Assembly: GCA_017163975.1 (NCBI GenBank)
Contig: JAFFSR010000308.1
Coordinates: 466,861-530,860 of the forward strand
DNA length: 64,000 nucleotides
Direction of reading: 5' to 3'
Origin: Anastatus disparis
Taxonomy: Eukaryota; Arthropoda; Insecta; Hymenoptera; Eupelmidae
Shown here: piece after piece, positions 45,301 through 56,288 of the stretch
Layout of the letters: every line of letters begins with the position of its first letter
Numbering within the stretch: the stretch's first letter is position 1
Made by a program: the position numbers and the translations under genes
Notes under the pieces: model-generated
The model's input: the letters and a program-made list of their open reading frames with translations, nothing else
What the model was told of the DNA's origin: nothing
Database searches by the model: none

Positions 45301-48156
45301 ACCAAGAGAATTAAAAAAATCAATAACTTTTACAGCTATTTATTAAGTATACAATTATAGATGCTGCCTCACACTCAACAGTGAACAGTATCAATAAATC
45401 TGTAAGATAAATCAGTAGGTTCTGCTGATATTTTTGGGATTATCACTTCAACCTCAGCTTATTTAAACAGAAAAATTAATTTTTATTTATAACTTAAAAG
45501 TTATCAAGCTGAATAGCTTGTTCGCTTTCTTTCTATAGATTTCTGTTGTGTATTTTAAACTTGATTGTTTAGTGTATTGTGAGTTCACAATTTTTCTATT
45601 TAATATTAATTAAATAGCAATGTGGAATGCAACTGTGAAATAATTTAATAATTCTTTGTTCAGTGTACTTTGACTTTAAACTTATAAGTGGATTTTTATT
45701 ATGTGAATGTACAGTTATTAATTTAGCTTAATTCTGCATTGAATAAGATTCAAATTGTTAAAATATAATAAAATTTTAAAATATAATAACAATATCAAAA
45801 TAATTATCATATTAATAATTAAGAATTATCAAGAGTGTTGAGAGCAAATTTCAAATAAAAATTTTCAATATCACTGAAAACATTATTTACGTTCTTCTAA
45901 CCTCAAAATCGCAACTTCTTTTCTCATTTTCGGCTCTCAGAACGTAAAATTCATTACGTTACTTGGACAAAAAGGCTTTTTAACGAAACTCGTTACAAAC
46001 CTCGCCTTCGGCTCGGCTTGTAATCTTCTCGTTTCGTAAAAAAAGCCTATCTGTCCACGGAACGTAATGTACTATTTTGGAAAAATTGAAAGTTCCATAG
46101 CTGCTTACAGAGAACTTTTCGCACATGAGGAAAAATTTCAGTCAAAGGTCAATATATAATGCAACTTTTTAATGCTAAATGAATAAAATGAATCTGGGCG
46201 AACTCGAGTAATTTAAAATTATATGCAAATATATAATGGACCAATCAGAAGATAGCCACTCTGGAATTGGGAAAAATTTGTACAGTTTCTACACATAATT
46301 TCCAACAAAAAATTTGTTTATACATTTTTTTCTAAGATCGTTAGTTTTTGAATAAAAAAATATCAAAGATGATAATTTAACAAAAAAATTCAAAAAATCC
46401 CAAAATTTCATGACCTTTAGCTCTTGACCTCTTGGACCTAAGCCTCTAAAAATTTTTTTTGTATATTTTGGGTATCAAATAGAAAATATTTTCAGATTTT
46501 TAGCGATTTTTATTCTTTGACCAGGTGAGTTGACATGAAATGCCACAGATACAAAATTTTCAATTTCTAAAAAATTATGATTAAATAATGCTTCTAATGT
46601 GCATTTTAAACATTGTATGGATTTTAATTACTATGATTAGTTCATTAAATTTTTTTTATAATAGTAGAAATGAAATATTGTGTATTATACTGCAATATTT
46701 GATCATTGGTTTTAATAAAAGTTTTTGTAATAAAAAATTCTCCAGATAAATTTGAACGAAAAAATTCATTAATTATTTTAGTATTAAATTTATAATTTAT
46801 TTTTATTTATTAGTATATCACAATCATTGATTACTAACATTTTCCTGTGATAACTATAAACTAGTCATTTTTGTATTTTTTTAAGGAAACAGAACTAGAT
46901 AAAATATATTTTAATTATTGCATTTATTAATTAAAATTTAATTTTTACAATTATTATTTTTGTTATGAATTCTGAATCTATTTAACATTAATAATGTGAT
47001 TATTATTATTACTGTTATAATATTATTATAGTGATTATTATATTATTATCAATGTGATATTCAAATATTTACCTTCATTTTCTCGTAGTTTCACTACTTC
47101 ATTATAAAAATAACGAGAACAGTCAAAATATTGATTAACCATTTTATAACTCCAATCATATGGCATCAAGCTTAAAATTTTTATTTTTTCATTAGTATTA
47201 GATGCTAAATTATAATAATTCACTGAGTTCTTGATAAATGCTTTAAACGCTACTGAATCCTGATGAATTTCATTTAAATTTGAAAAATTTGGTAATTCAA
47301 TATCATATACTTTACACATTGTAGTGGTAATTTCGCCAACAATACATTGTAATGCATCTAATGCTTTATTTTTCAATCTATCAAGCGTTAATTTATTTTT
47401 ATCTATAGGTGAAATATTAAACATTGCATAAAGTGAATCTAAATTTTTTGCATTTTGACTTGTAGATATGAAGTTCTCAGAGTTTTGTAAACTTGCTAAT
47501 GATTCACTATTACTTTCGCTGCTTTGAGTCGCAGTAGCTTTCACATCAGATTTTATATTTTGTTGTGTTTCGAACTCTGATACTATTGACTGGATTCTGT
47601 TATAACAAGAGGAACATACTGTGACACCTGATAACAATTCAATATCGCTGCAGGCTACTGCAAATTTTACAGATATATTTTCATCTACTATTTTCAGAAA
47701 ATTATTCACTGGATTTCTGTGTCTTTTAAAGGGATCACGGCAATAGTTATTTTGCTTACCATAGTTTAATATTGCAGTCTTTATTTTTCTATAACAATTA
47801 CGACATATTTTTTGCCCTGGGATTAATCTAATGTTTAGAATTTTTTCAAAACTTTCACAATCCTGAAGACTTAATACATTCAAATGAATTTTCACATTCA
47901 CTGCATGTTTGTTGAATGGGTCGCAACATTTTTTTTGTTTCATTGAATAATGTCTTAAATATTTATCAGCATGGTGAGTGCAAATTACATCATTGCAATC
48001 AATTTTAAAACCAGGAACACGGTAACTCAAATATTTTAAGTCATCTTTGCTAAAAGAATCTATATTTTTTAAAGTATTATTTTGTGTATAAGAATCACTG
48101 ATACATTTTTCAGTTTCATGTACTAATAGTTTTGCAATATAGCAATTTAAAGCCAT
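42376..48156 (-). CDS. Four-exon gene of the candidate transposon; putative RNase H-like transposase
   Basis: Exons 48156-47073, 44020-42990, 42868-42647 and 42559-42376, all with GT/AG borders (donors GTAAATAT, GTAAATAT, GTAAAAAA). About 840 codons. Exon 1 has a Cys/His segment (C54, C59, H61) and two modules of form C-x-DPF-x2-H...C-x2-C-Y (C78/H84/C118/C121; C139/H146/C181/C184). Exon 2 has VCVCELHQN, a C-x6-C-x2-H-x2-C-x2-C cluster, and acidic motifs MDFSEN and YFSDGAPTQYKN. Exon 3 has SHNFSATSHGKNVCDGIGATVK. Exon 4 ends the protein. One extra G near 43964-43966 breaks the frame at the start of exon 2. The order resembles abundant uncharacterised arthropod and cnidarian proteins; the catalytic role is inferred. 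Confidence 0.6.
44068..46544. mobile_element. 2.5-kb foldback element in intron 1
   Basis: Ends GGCATTTCATGTCAATTCACC and the mirror GGTGAGTTGACATGAAATGCC. Arms of about 800 bp flank a centre near 44900-45560. The right arm holds an extra hairpin (45890-46071). No coding sequence. Confidence 0.85.
45890..46071. mobile_element. Hairpin element with GC-rich core, inserted in a foldback arm
   Basis: Absent from the opposite arm (near 44530), which fixes its borders. Core CCTCGCCTTCGGCTCGGCTTG; end ACGTAATGTACT. Member of the dispersed AATAGTA hairpin family. Confidence 0.8.
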
Positions 48157-48488
48157 ATTTAAAAAACTTCTTGTTTATTTTTTCCCATTTATTTACTATG
48201 AGTAAAAGTAATAATTGCTATTTTAAAAAAACAACAATCGAAAGTAACATAGACGTTCATTCTAGTTTTATTTAGTACACGATCGTATAAACAGGTATGA
48301 AAATTCACAAGGTGAGGGTAGGGCTCGAATTTATAGTCATGACTTGAGTATTGAGTATCACTTGGAACTTAAGTATCATTACTTGAGTATCAGCTGTTAC
48401 TTCAATTTTTTTATATGAAATATTAAATCACACAGATATGATAGTCGTCGGTAAAGATGTCACACTCAATTAAAGTAATAGCTGATAC

Positions 48489-49293
48489 CCCTATTGAAAA
48501 TAATGACGTCTTTGGACGTGTCTGGATTTGGAACAAAAAAAGACGTCTTTAAAAGACGTCTTTTGAAGACGTCTTTTGAAGACGTCTTTTAAAGACGTCT
48601 TTGAAAGACGTCTTTTAATAACGTCATAAGTCACAAGAGAAAATTCAAAAGTAGTTAAACTACAGGATAATAATTATTTTTTTATTTTTCATTAAAACCT
48701 ACAAAAATACCTCTATTCATTAGTTGAAATAGAGTGTGAGAAAACTATCATTATTTTAGATCAAACGAAACTGTCAGTTTATATGCTCTGAACTGTCTTA
48801 TTCTTTTCGTGCGCATTTGCTTACCATAAAGAAATCAATCGCTAAAAAACGCGGTAGCCCTCTAACGAGCAATCATTAGTACTATTATATACATTCATAT
48901 CAATTTGTATAATAGTACTGATGATTGCTCGTTAGAGGGCTACCGCGCTTTTTAGCGATTGATTTCTTTATGGTAAGCGAATGCGCACGAAAAGAATAAG
49001 ACCGTTCAGAGCATATAAACTGACAGTTTCGTTTGATCTAAAATAATGATAGTTTCTCACACTCTATTTCAACTAATGAATAGAGGTATTTTTGTAGGTT
49101 TTAATGAAAAATAAAAAATAATTATTATCCTGTAGTTTAACTACTTTTGAATTTTCTCTTGTGACTTATGACGTTACTAAAAGACGTCTTTCAAAGACGT
49201 CTTTTAAAGACGTCTTTTTTTGTTACAAATCCAGACACATCCAAAGACGTCTTTTAAAGACGTCTTTAAAAGACGTCATTATTTTCAATAGGG
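48489..49293. mobile_element. 805-bp foldback element with GACGTC clusters at both ends
   Basis: Ends CCCTATTGAAAATAATGACGTC and its mirror. About seven AAGACGTCTT-type palindromes cluster in the left arm and six in the right. The centre has GCTCGTTAGAGGGCTACCGCG and its complement. It lies between exon 1 and the right terminal repeat, ending 8 bases from it. Confidence 0.9.
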
Positions 49294-49301
49294 ACTTAAC
49301 G

Positions 49302-50350
49302 ATGTTATAAGAAAAAAATAAAGTTGTTTATTTTAGATGTTAGCAGACTTACATTTATACTTCATCAAAGATATTGAAATTACAAGCAATAATTTTTAAT
49401 TAGAGCTTCAATAAGAGTCCTGAAGTATCATAGAAATTAAGTTATAGGAAAGTTAAGACCAATCTAAAAATCGGCTAGAGTAAGCGTTCACGGATTTGAT
49501 ACCTTGAGAAATAAAAAATTCTCAAACTGTTATAACTTTTATTCTAAACGACCTAGAGACCTATACTCAAGCATAAAATCAAGTTTTTTATCGCTCATTT
49601 CATAATTTATAGCCTGTTGAATCTTTTAAGGTTTTCGCATTTATGAGTAGAAGACGCAACAGCTGGGTGTATTGATTTACTTGTGAAGCAAAATACTGAA
49701 TTATGAGAGGTTCAAATAATAGTAAAATCGTAGGATACCATTGACCAGGCCTATTTGGCCTCATTTTACGTGACTTATAGAAAGTTTTCTTGTAAGATTT
49801 AGTGAATTTGAAGTTGTCCGGCCAGAGTTACAATGATCTAAATTTTGTAAAAAACGTATATTTTAGAAATTTTGCAAACTTTAAACCTTTTTGAAAATTT
49901 AAAAATGCAAATTAAAGCTTTCTTTTTGACCAATAAAACAAAATTTTGATAATTTAAAAATATCAAAATTCAAATGAGTTACAGCTGTTTAAAAATTGTC
50001 AAAAATGTCAAAAATCAGTATTTTATTCTAAGAGTTTTCAGAAGCCTGATTAGAATTTTTTAAAAATATAATTACGAAAATTTAAAATTAACATAAAAAC
50101 GAAGAAATTGCCGCCTGCCGAATTAAAATATGTTAAAAACTCGAGTCTTGGCAGAATTTTGAAAAGAGTGAAAAACAGCCGAAAAAGCGGAGTTTTTGAC
50201 CTTTGAAAGGCCATATTTCGGCGAGTTTTGCACTTAGAGAGCTGAAATTTTGCACAGATTCCTAACTTTAATAATACTAAAACATATCTCAAAATCAGCA
50301 AAATCGGTGATCCACATGCGCACACTTTTATAAAAAGATGTTATTTTGAC

Positions 50351-50352
<2 letters not shown>
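49302..50352. repeat. Right terminal inverted repeat
   Basis: Mirror of 40217-41269; outer end followed by an (AT)n tract of about 40 bases and a T run. Confidence 0.9.
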
Positions 50353-50405
<53 letters not shown>

Positions 50406-50459
50406 TTAATGTTTTTAAATGGGATGAGGGTTGAGAAATAACAACACACACAATTAAAT

Positions 50460-50640
50460 ATTAATTTTCATTTATTTTTTAAATAATTGGTATATTTTTT
50501 TCTGAGTACAAGTTCAATAATATGTCTCATTCGTTCTATACGCATCTTGAAACGCTCGTGATCACGTGCAATTTGTTCCCATTCGCCATGGCGAGCCGCC
50601 TGACTTGCATACCTTCACACGTACATTACACGTCATGTGA
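50460..50640 (-). pseudogene. Third copy of the 67-aa Polinton gene
   Basis: The minus strand reads YASQAARHGEWEQIARDHERF and RIERMRHIIELVLRKKY, clearly homologous to 3437-3640. The Trp of the MYVWPYA segment is a TGA stop here. A small Polinton scrap next to the large transposon. Confidence 0.75.
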
Positions 50641-50659
50641 GGCCCCCATTTTATGGTTA

Positions 50660-51570
50660 CTCTGTTGCCGAGCATGTCCTGAAAGCAGCGAGCGTCCAAC
50701 TCTGTATAAATGGCCTTCAGATTGGGCCGAGAATCGACAACTCGTGTTCGATGAAAAGGAATAGGATTATTCTGATAAAATTAAAACCTTGAATTTGCTG
50801 CCATCCGATGATCTGCCAGTCTTTCAACCACATTTCTTAAGTTAGTGAAGAATACTTGTTCACTTATCGGTATTAAATTACCTGGCGGAGTTTAATCATC
50901 ACTTGCCATTTTTGGCACATAGGTTGAGTCATAAACCTTAACTTTACCAATTGCATTAACTATGGTAAATCACTGATCAGGCATTGCCACTACACCTACC
51001 ATAGCCTGAATTTGATCCTTATTAAGTTAATTTTGCCTTTAGTCTCCTTCATCATTCAAAATAGCTGTTACACTGCGTTGCATGATTCGGACTTTAGCGT
51101 GTACTACAGCCAGACTAATTCTATATAACTAATAGATATCGCCACGAATTGGAACGTTGTTAAATTCATAAACACTTGCAAGTATGTGTAAGGTAGAAAA
51201 TCCAATTGCTCTTGTAGTTATTGTTATTGTTATGGCTTTTATTATATTAATGCCGTCTAGTGGACCCATAGCCGTCATTCCATCTTTGACTTCAGGGTAT
51301 AACTTATCCTTATAACTTGATCACTTACTTCTGCTATCTTTTCCTGGTTCTTGTCCGATCTGTGCGATCCATATCTTTTCTTTTGAAAAGTTGAGCGTGA
51401 TCCTGTTGTTCGTTGACCACCTGCTTTTCCTCGTCTAGGTGAAAGCTGGGATTGTTTGCGCGTTGCGTGATAGGCTTTGTCCATATCTTCCTCATATAGT
51501 GTAACCTTCTCTGTATTCCCTATCACCTGAAAATGACCACACAAAGTGCACATATAAAAAAGGTACAAGG
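50660..51570 (-). pseudogene. Unrecognised decayed coding region with a basic N-terminus
   Basis: The first 97 codons (51275-51568) hold a basic run (LSPRRGKAGGQRTTGSRSTF). Past a frame break near 51280 the minus strand stays coding-like to about 50660, with segments such as GPLDGINIIKAI, SLAVVHAKVRIMQRSV and IPISEQVFFTNLRNVVERL, broken by at least four stops. A basic N-terminus before a mixed-composition body is common in nucleic-acid-coating proteins (retroelement gag or a viral capsid), but I recognise no family. Confidence 0.35.
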
Positions 51571-51579
51571 AAAAAAGGA

Positions 51580-53118
51580 AAAGGTACTGTAATTTAGACT
51601 CGTTTGTGGTACGGACGTCTTACCGTACTCACTCCGGGGTCTCTTTATGTTGAAGGTTAATTGTTAGTAAACTTATTGACCTCTTATTGGTCTAGAATTC
51701 TAAAGACTTTGAGTCTTGTCAAAAATTCTATTTGAATAAATTATTCTAAATTCAATTTCTTAAACACAGCTTGAGACACTTCGATTTATATTTAACACTA
51801 TTACTTTTCACAAAATCTTATACATAATTATTCTTAATACAACTGATTTTAAACTTTATATTGATATTCAATTATAACTTTTGAAATAAGATTTTTTACT
51901 TTAATATCTACAAAAAAGTATTATAAGTAGATATAATTATTATGAAAATAATTCGCTGCTCCTACTAACGGTATAGAGTTGGGATTTTATACCCGACTCC
52001 TTGCGGACCTGTAGGAAATCACGAAAGAAAGAACAACTTAACTAGCTATTTTAATTTAAAGTATATTTATTGAAGTCTGGCCAAAGAGTGGTTTACAATG
52101 AAAATCAGTATGACTAGTTCGCTCTCGATTGAGCCACCGTCGCCGCTATCTTCCTCCTCTTGTTTTTATTCTTGTATCTTTCTAGGGAAAGCTGAATCTA
52201 ATTTTAGATTGTTCTCTGTGTGGATTCGCCGCTGCTACACTATATTTCTTATTCGAAGTCTCTCCTCCTCAAATCCCATATACGCTCTATAGAGGGGAGA
52301 GAATACTTTTATAAGACAGTTACATACTACGAATACAGGTGCACTTGTATGTGTGCCGGGCGTACGTCACATTATAGGCGTGTATCGGCACACATACAAG
52401 CGAGTACATATGTTATATTAATTTCTACCTTGCGCGTCAGTATAGCTTCCAACTGCTACGTCGAGCTGACGCGCAAGATAGGAAAAGATAGCGTTTAAAT
52501 GAGTTGTCCATGTCTATAACGTAACGCTTCTAATTGAAAAGTAAAGTTAACGTGTTTTCGCATTTTCATGAATTTCACCCTTAAAAAGGGGTAAACCACC
52601 CCTTACAAAAAAAAATTCAAGTGGTATAATTCCGTAAATACTCTTATGTAGGAATTTTTTAGGTCGCTGATTACAAATCTGTCATCACATTTTGCAAATT
52701 CAGAATCGCGGATCCAATGTGGTGGATGAAAACGTAAAAAAGGTTTAATTTCGATGACAAATTGTATACTGCGGTTTTTGAGGTCGCTGATTACGAATCG
52801 GTTATCAGATTATTCATTGTCAGATTAATGTAAGCCCTAAATATAATTCTCATCAAAATATTCAGCATGCATCTATTGTGAAGCTTAATGAAAAAAAACT
52901 GTTTTCGCAATTTCACATATAAAAATCTTTTAATTATGTAGTTTATTATTTAGTTCTGCTTCATCTTAAGATAGAAATAACAGCAATAAGATATATATAT
53001 ATATATATATATTATAGAGTATTGAAAAAGTAACACAATTCTTATACATTTCTAAATGTTTTATATTTTTATAATTAAATGTCTATTCTTAATTTTTTAA
53101 ATATAAAAATATGGAAGA
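51580..53118. other. Non-coding stretch, possible LTR remnant
   Basis: 52005-52500 is less AT-rich, begins TGTAGGAAATCACG and resembles retroelement LTR sequence, but I see no matching end or duplication. GAGGTCGCTGATTACGAATC-type phrases repeat at 52664 and 52781. A (TA)n tract is at 52991-53012. No gene seen. Confidence 0.4.
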
Positions 53119-54240
53119 TTATGGATTATATGTAGAGCAAAAATGATATTCTTCAAAAAAATGTTTCAAACACAAAGATTTTTTGCACCAAGAACATCGA
53201 ATAATTGCAACATTTTTATAACCATCAATCTCACAATGTGTGCCACATGAATCTCCAAAACTAAAACTTCGAAATTCGAGTTTCGAAATCTGCTGGTTTG
53301 TGAATTATGTATCCACTCTTATACCACGAATATCGGAAAAGTTTTTGATATCTTGGCAATGAAAACTGATTGTGAATCAAAGATTGTAATTTGATAATAT
53401 TATTTCTCATCTGCAAATTTAAATTTTCATTAATTAAAATTACACTGTCTGAAAAATGTCTAGCAAAGTTTTTCCATATTCTAAACCCATAAACATCTAA
53501 AGGTTGGATATTTCCAGTTATTCCTGTGGGTATTATTTGATAATGTACTTCTTTATTATGTGGTGTAGCTTCTTCTATAACTGGTGGGCAATGACCGCTC
53601 CAAGAATCAATCAATAAAAAGCTCTTAGGTCCAATATTAGGAAAGTATATTTCTTTTAACCACGTTTTAAAATGTTCTGAAAATTTTATAATCTAATATC
53701 ATTACCTGGAATTAATTTACCAGATTTTGAAGCTGTAACATACACATTTGTAGGCCTGAAAAGTGTAGATGAAACTACTGGCCCAAAAACTCCACTTTTC
53801 TCCTTTAAAACAATAAACAAAGGTGATAGTAATTTACCCTCGGCTGAAATAGTGGGCTGAACTGTATAACTGTGAGTAGTAGACGATATAGACTGTACGA
53901 GACATTGTACGTTCTTCTCTCCTTTAGTAGCCAATGTTCGACCGGAGTGTATTTCCAACTGAAAACCGCTTTAATTAAAATTATATTTATTTTCAATTCC
54001 TATTGAGTCCATTAATCTTTGGACCGTCTCAACGAATGCCTTTTGTTTCGCCTCTAATTCTTGTTTTGTTTCTAAACTTTTCTTGGTAATAAATTTATTG
54101 ATTTTTCTGGAAACAATTCTATGAGCTTGTTTGAATTTCGAAAGCCAGTGTTTAGAAGCCTTGAATCTTATGTCTTCATTTCCAATTAATTTTTGTGCTT
54201 GCAGGGCCCATTTTTTTGAATCATTGATACTTACTCACTT
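53119..54240 (-). pseudogene. Pogo-like DDE transposase, copy 2
   Basis: The minus strand in order: FKASKHWLSKFKQAHRIVSRK (about 54100-54165), EIHSGRTLATKGEKNVQC and LLSPLFIVLKEKSG (53686-53958), MIDSWSGHCPPVIEEATP with TGITGNIQPLDVYGFRIWKN (53261-53614), then FRYSWYKSGYI and a Cys/His tail (RCSWCKKSLCLKHF) to a stop near 53119. The Asp in LIDSWSGH and the Asp of QPLDV fit the DDE_1 catalytic residues. Frameshifts near 53265, 53690 and 53960. The N-terminus is missing at the satellite border. Confidence 0.8.
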
Positions 54241-54254
54241 AATGCAGGTTTAAT

Positions 54255-56288
54255 TCTGCATTTTATTGAAAAAAAAATATTGAAACACATGTATCAGAAT
54301 TTTTACAGATGTTTCCAAATGGTGGGCTCCAACCTACAAATTTGTTTGAATATTTCAGTATCAGTTTTTTTTTAATTGTAACGACTAGGAGCTTCGAATA
54401 TTTCTGTCACGTGGCCCTTTGATTAAAAATTTAATTTAAAGGGCCACGGACTTATATCTGAATCCTATTTACTTACGTACTGACTAGATGCTGGTCTAGT
54501 TCTGGATTCTAGATAAAGAACATTGCAGTACATGCATCAGAATTTTTTCAGATGTTTCCAAATGCTGGGCTCTAATCAAAAAATTAGTTCGAATATTTCA
54601 GTATCGGTTTTTTTATATATACTGACTAGGTGCTGGTCTAGTTCTGAATTCTATAAAAAAAAACATTGCCATACACGTATCAGAATTATTACAGATGTTT
54701 ATAAATGCTGGGCTCTAACCTAAAAATTTGTTCGAATATTTCTGTATCCGTTTTTTTTATACGTACCAACTAGATGCTGGTCTAGTTCTGAATTCTATTT
54801 AAAAAAAAATTGCAATACATGTATCAGAATCTTTACAGATGTTTCTAAATGCTGGGCTCTAACCTAAAAATTTGTTCGAATATTTCTGTATCCGTTTTTT
54901 TTATACGTACCGACTAGGTGCTGGTCTAGTTCTAAATCCTATTAAAAAAAAATGCAATACACGTATCACAATTTTTACAGATGTTTCCAAATGCTGGGCT
55001 CTAACCTGAAAATTGGTTTAAATATTTAAGTAACGGGTTTTTTTATACGTACTGACTAGGTGCTGGTCTAGTTCTGAATTCTATTAAAAAAAAAATTGCA
55101 ATACATGTATCAGAATTTTCACAGATGTTTCCAAATGCTGGGCTCCAACCTCAAAATTGGTTTAAATATTTAAGTCTCGGTTTTTTTTATGCGTACTGAC
55201 TGGGTGCTGGTCTAGTTCTGAATTCTATTTAAAAAAGAACATTGCAATATATGTATCAAAATATTTACAGATGTTTCAAAATGCTGGGCTCTAACCTAAA
55301 AATTGGTTTCAATATTTGACTATCGTTTTTTTATGTACTGACTAGATGCAGGTTTAATTCTGTATGCTATCAAAAAACATTGCAATACATGTATCAGAAT
55401 TTTTACAGATGTTTCCAAATGCTGGGCTCTAACCTAAAAATTGGTTCGAATATTTCAGTATCGGTTTTTTTATATATACTGACTAGGTGCTGGTCTAGTT
55501 CTGAATTCTATAAAAAAAACATTGCAATACACGTATCAGAATTTTCACAGATGTTTCCAAATGCTGGGCTCCAACCTCAAAATTGGTTTAAATATTTAAG
55601 TCTCGGTTTTTTTTTATGCGTACTGACTGGGTGCTGGTCTAGTTCTGAATTCTATTTAAAAAAAACATTGCAATATATGTATCAAAATATTTACAGATGT
55701 TTCCAAATGCTGGGCTCTAATCTAAAAATTTGTTCGAATATTTCTGTATCCGTTTTTTTTATACGTACCGACTAGGTGCTGGCCTAGTTCTAAATCCTAT
55801 TAAAAAAACATTGCAATACATGTATCAGAATTTTTACAGATGTTTCCAAATGCTGGGCTCTAACCTGAAAATTGGTTTAAATATTTAAGTAACGGGTTTT
55901 TTTATACGTACTGACTAGGTGCTGGTCTAGTTCTGAATTCTATTTAAAAAAAAAATTGCAATACATGTATCAGAATTTTCACAGATGTTTCCAAATGCTG
56001 GGCTCCAACCTCAAAATTGGTTTAAATATTTAAGTCTCGGTTTTTTTTTTATGCGTACTGACTGGGTGCTGGTCTAGTTCTGAATTCTATTAAAAAAAAA
56101 CATTGCAATACAGTTATCAGAATTTTTACAGATGTTTCCAAATGCTGGGCTCTATCCTAAAAATTGGTTCAAATATTTGAGTATCGATTTTTTTATATGT
56201 ACTAACTAGGTGCTGGTCTAGTTCTGAATTCTATTTAAAAAAAAATTGCAATACATGTATCAGAATTTTTACAGATGTTTCCAAATAC
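54255..56288 (+). repeat. Satellite array, ~143-bp unit, about 14 copies
   Basis: Each unit has TGCAATACATGTATCAGAATTTTTACAG, ATGTTTCCAAATGCTGGGCTC, a T-run, and TGACTAGGTGCTGGTCTAG. GCTGGGC recurs at about 54563, 54707, 54851, 54993, 55137 and so on. Units differ by a few substitutions. ORFs across the array are by-products of the repeat. Confidence 0.95.

Larger units (their letters stand above)
40217..50352 (-). mobile_element. Candidate 10.1-kb DNA transposon with ~1.05-kb terminal inverted repeats
   Basis: The ends GGGTCAAAATAACATC and GATGTTATTTTGACCC lie in (TA)n on both sides, so a TA target is likely. The left and right repeats (40217-41269, 49302-50352) are nearly identical with a few indels. 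Inside is one spliced minus-strand gene with a candidate transposase core, plus nested foldbacks. The superfamily is not recognised. An alternative is that two independent copies of a long repeat flank an unrelated gene. Confidence 0.65.

Noticed and set aside
50522..50764. 80-codon plus-strand ORF
   Set aside because: It is the antisense of the decayed Polinton 67-aa gene and the adjoining coding remnant.
54523..55775. ORFs of 66 and 131 codons
   Set aside because: They run across satellite units and repeat with the 143-bp period; composition follows the repeat.
54255..56288. CRISPR-like array
   Set aside because: Whole units are repeated with no unique spacers, in a eukaryotic context; it is a satellite.
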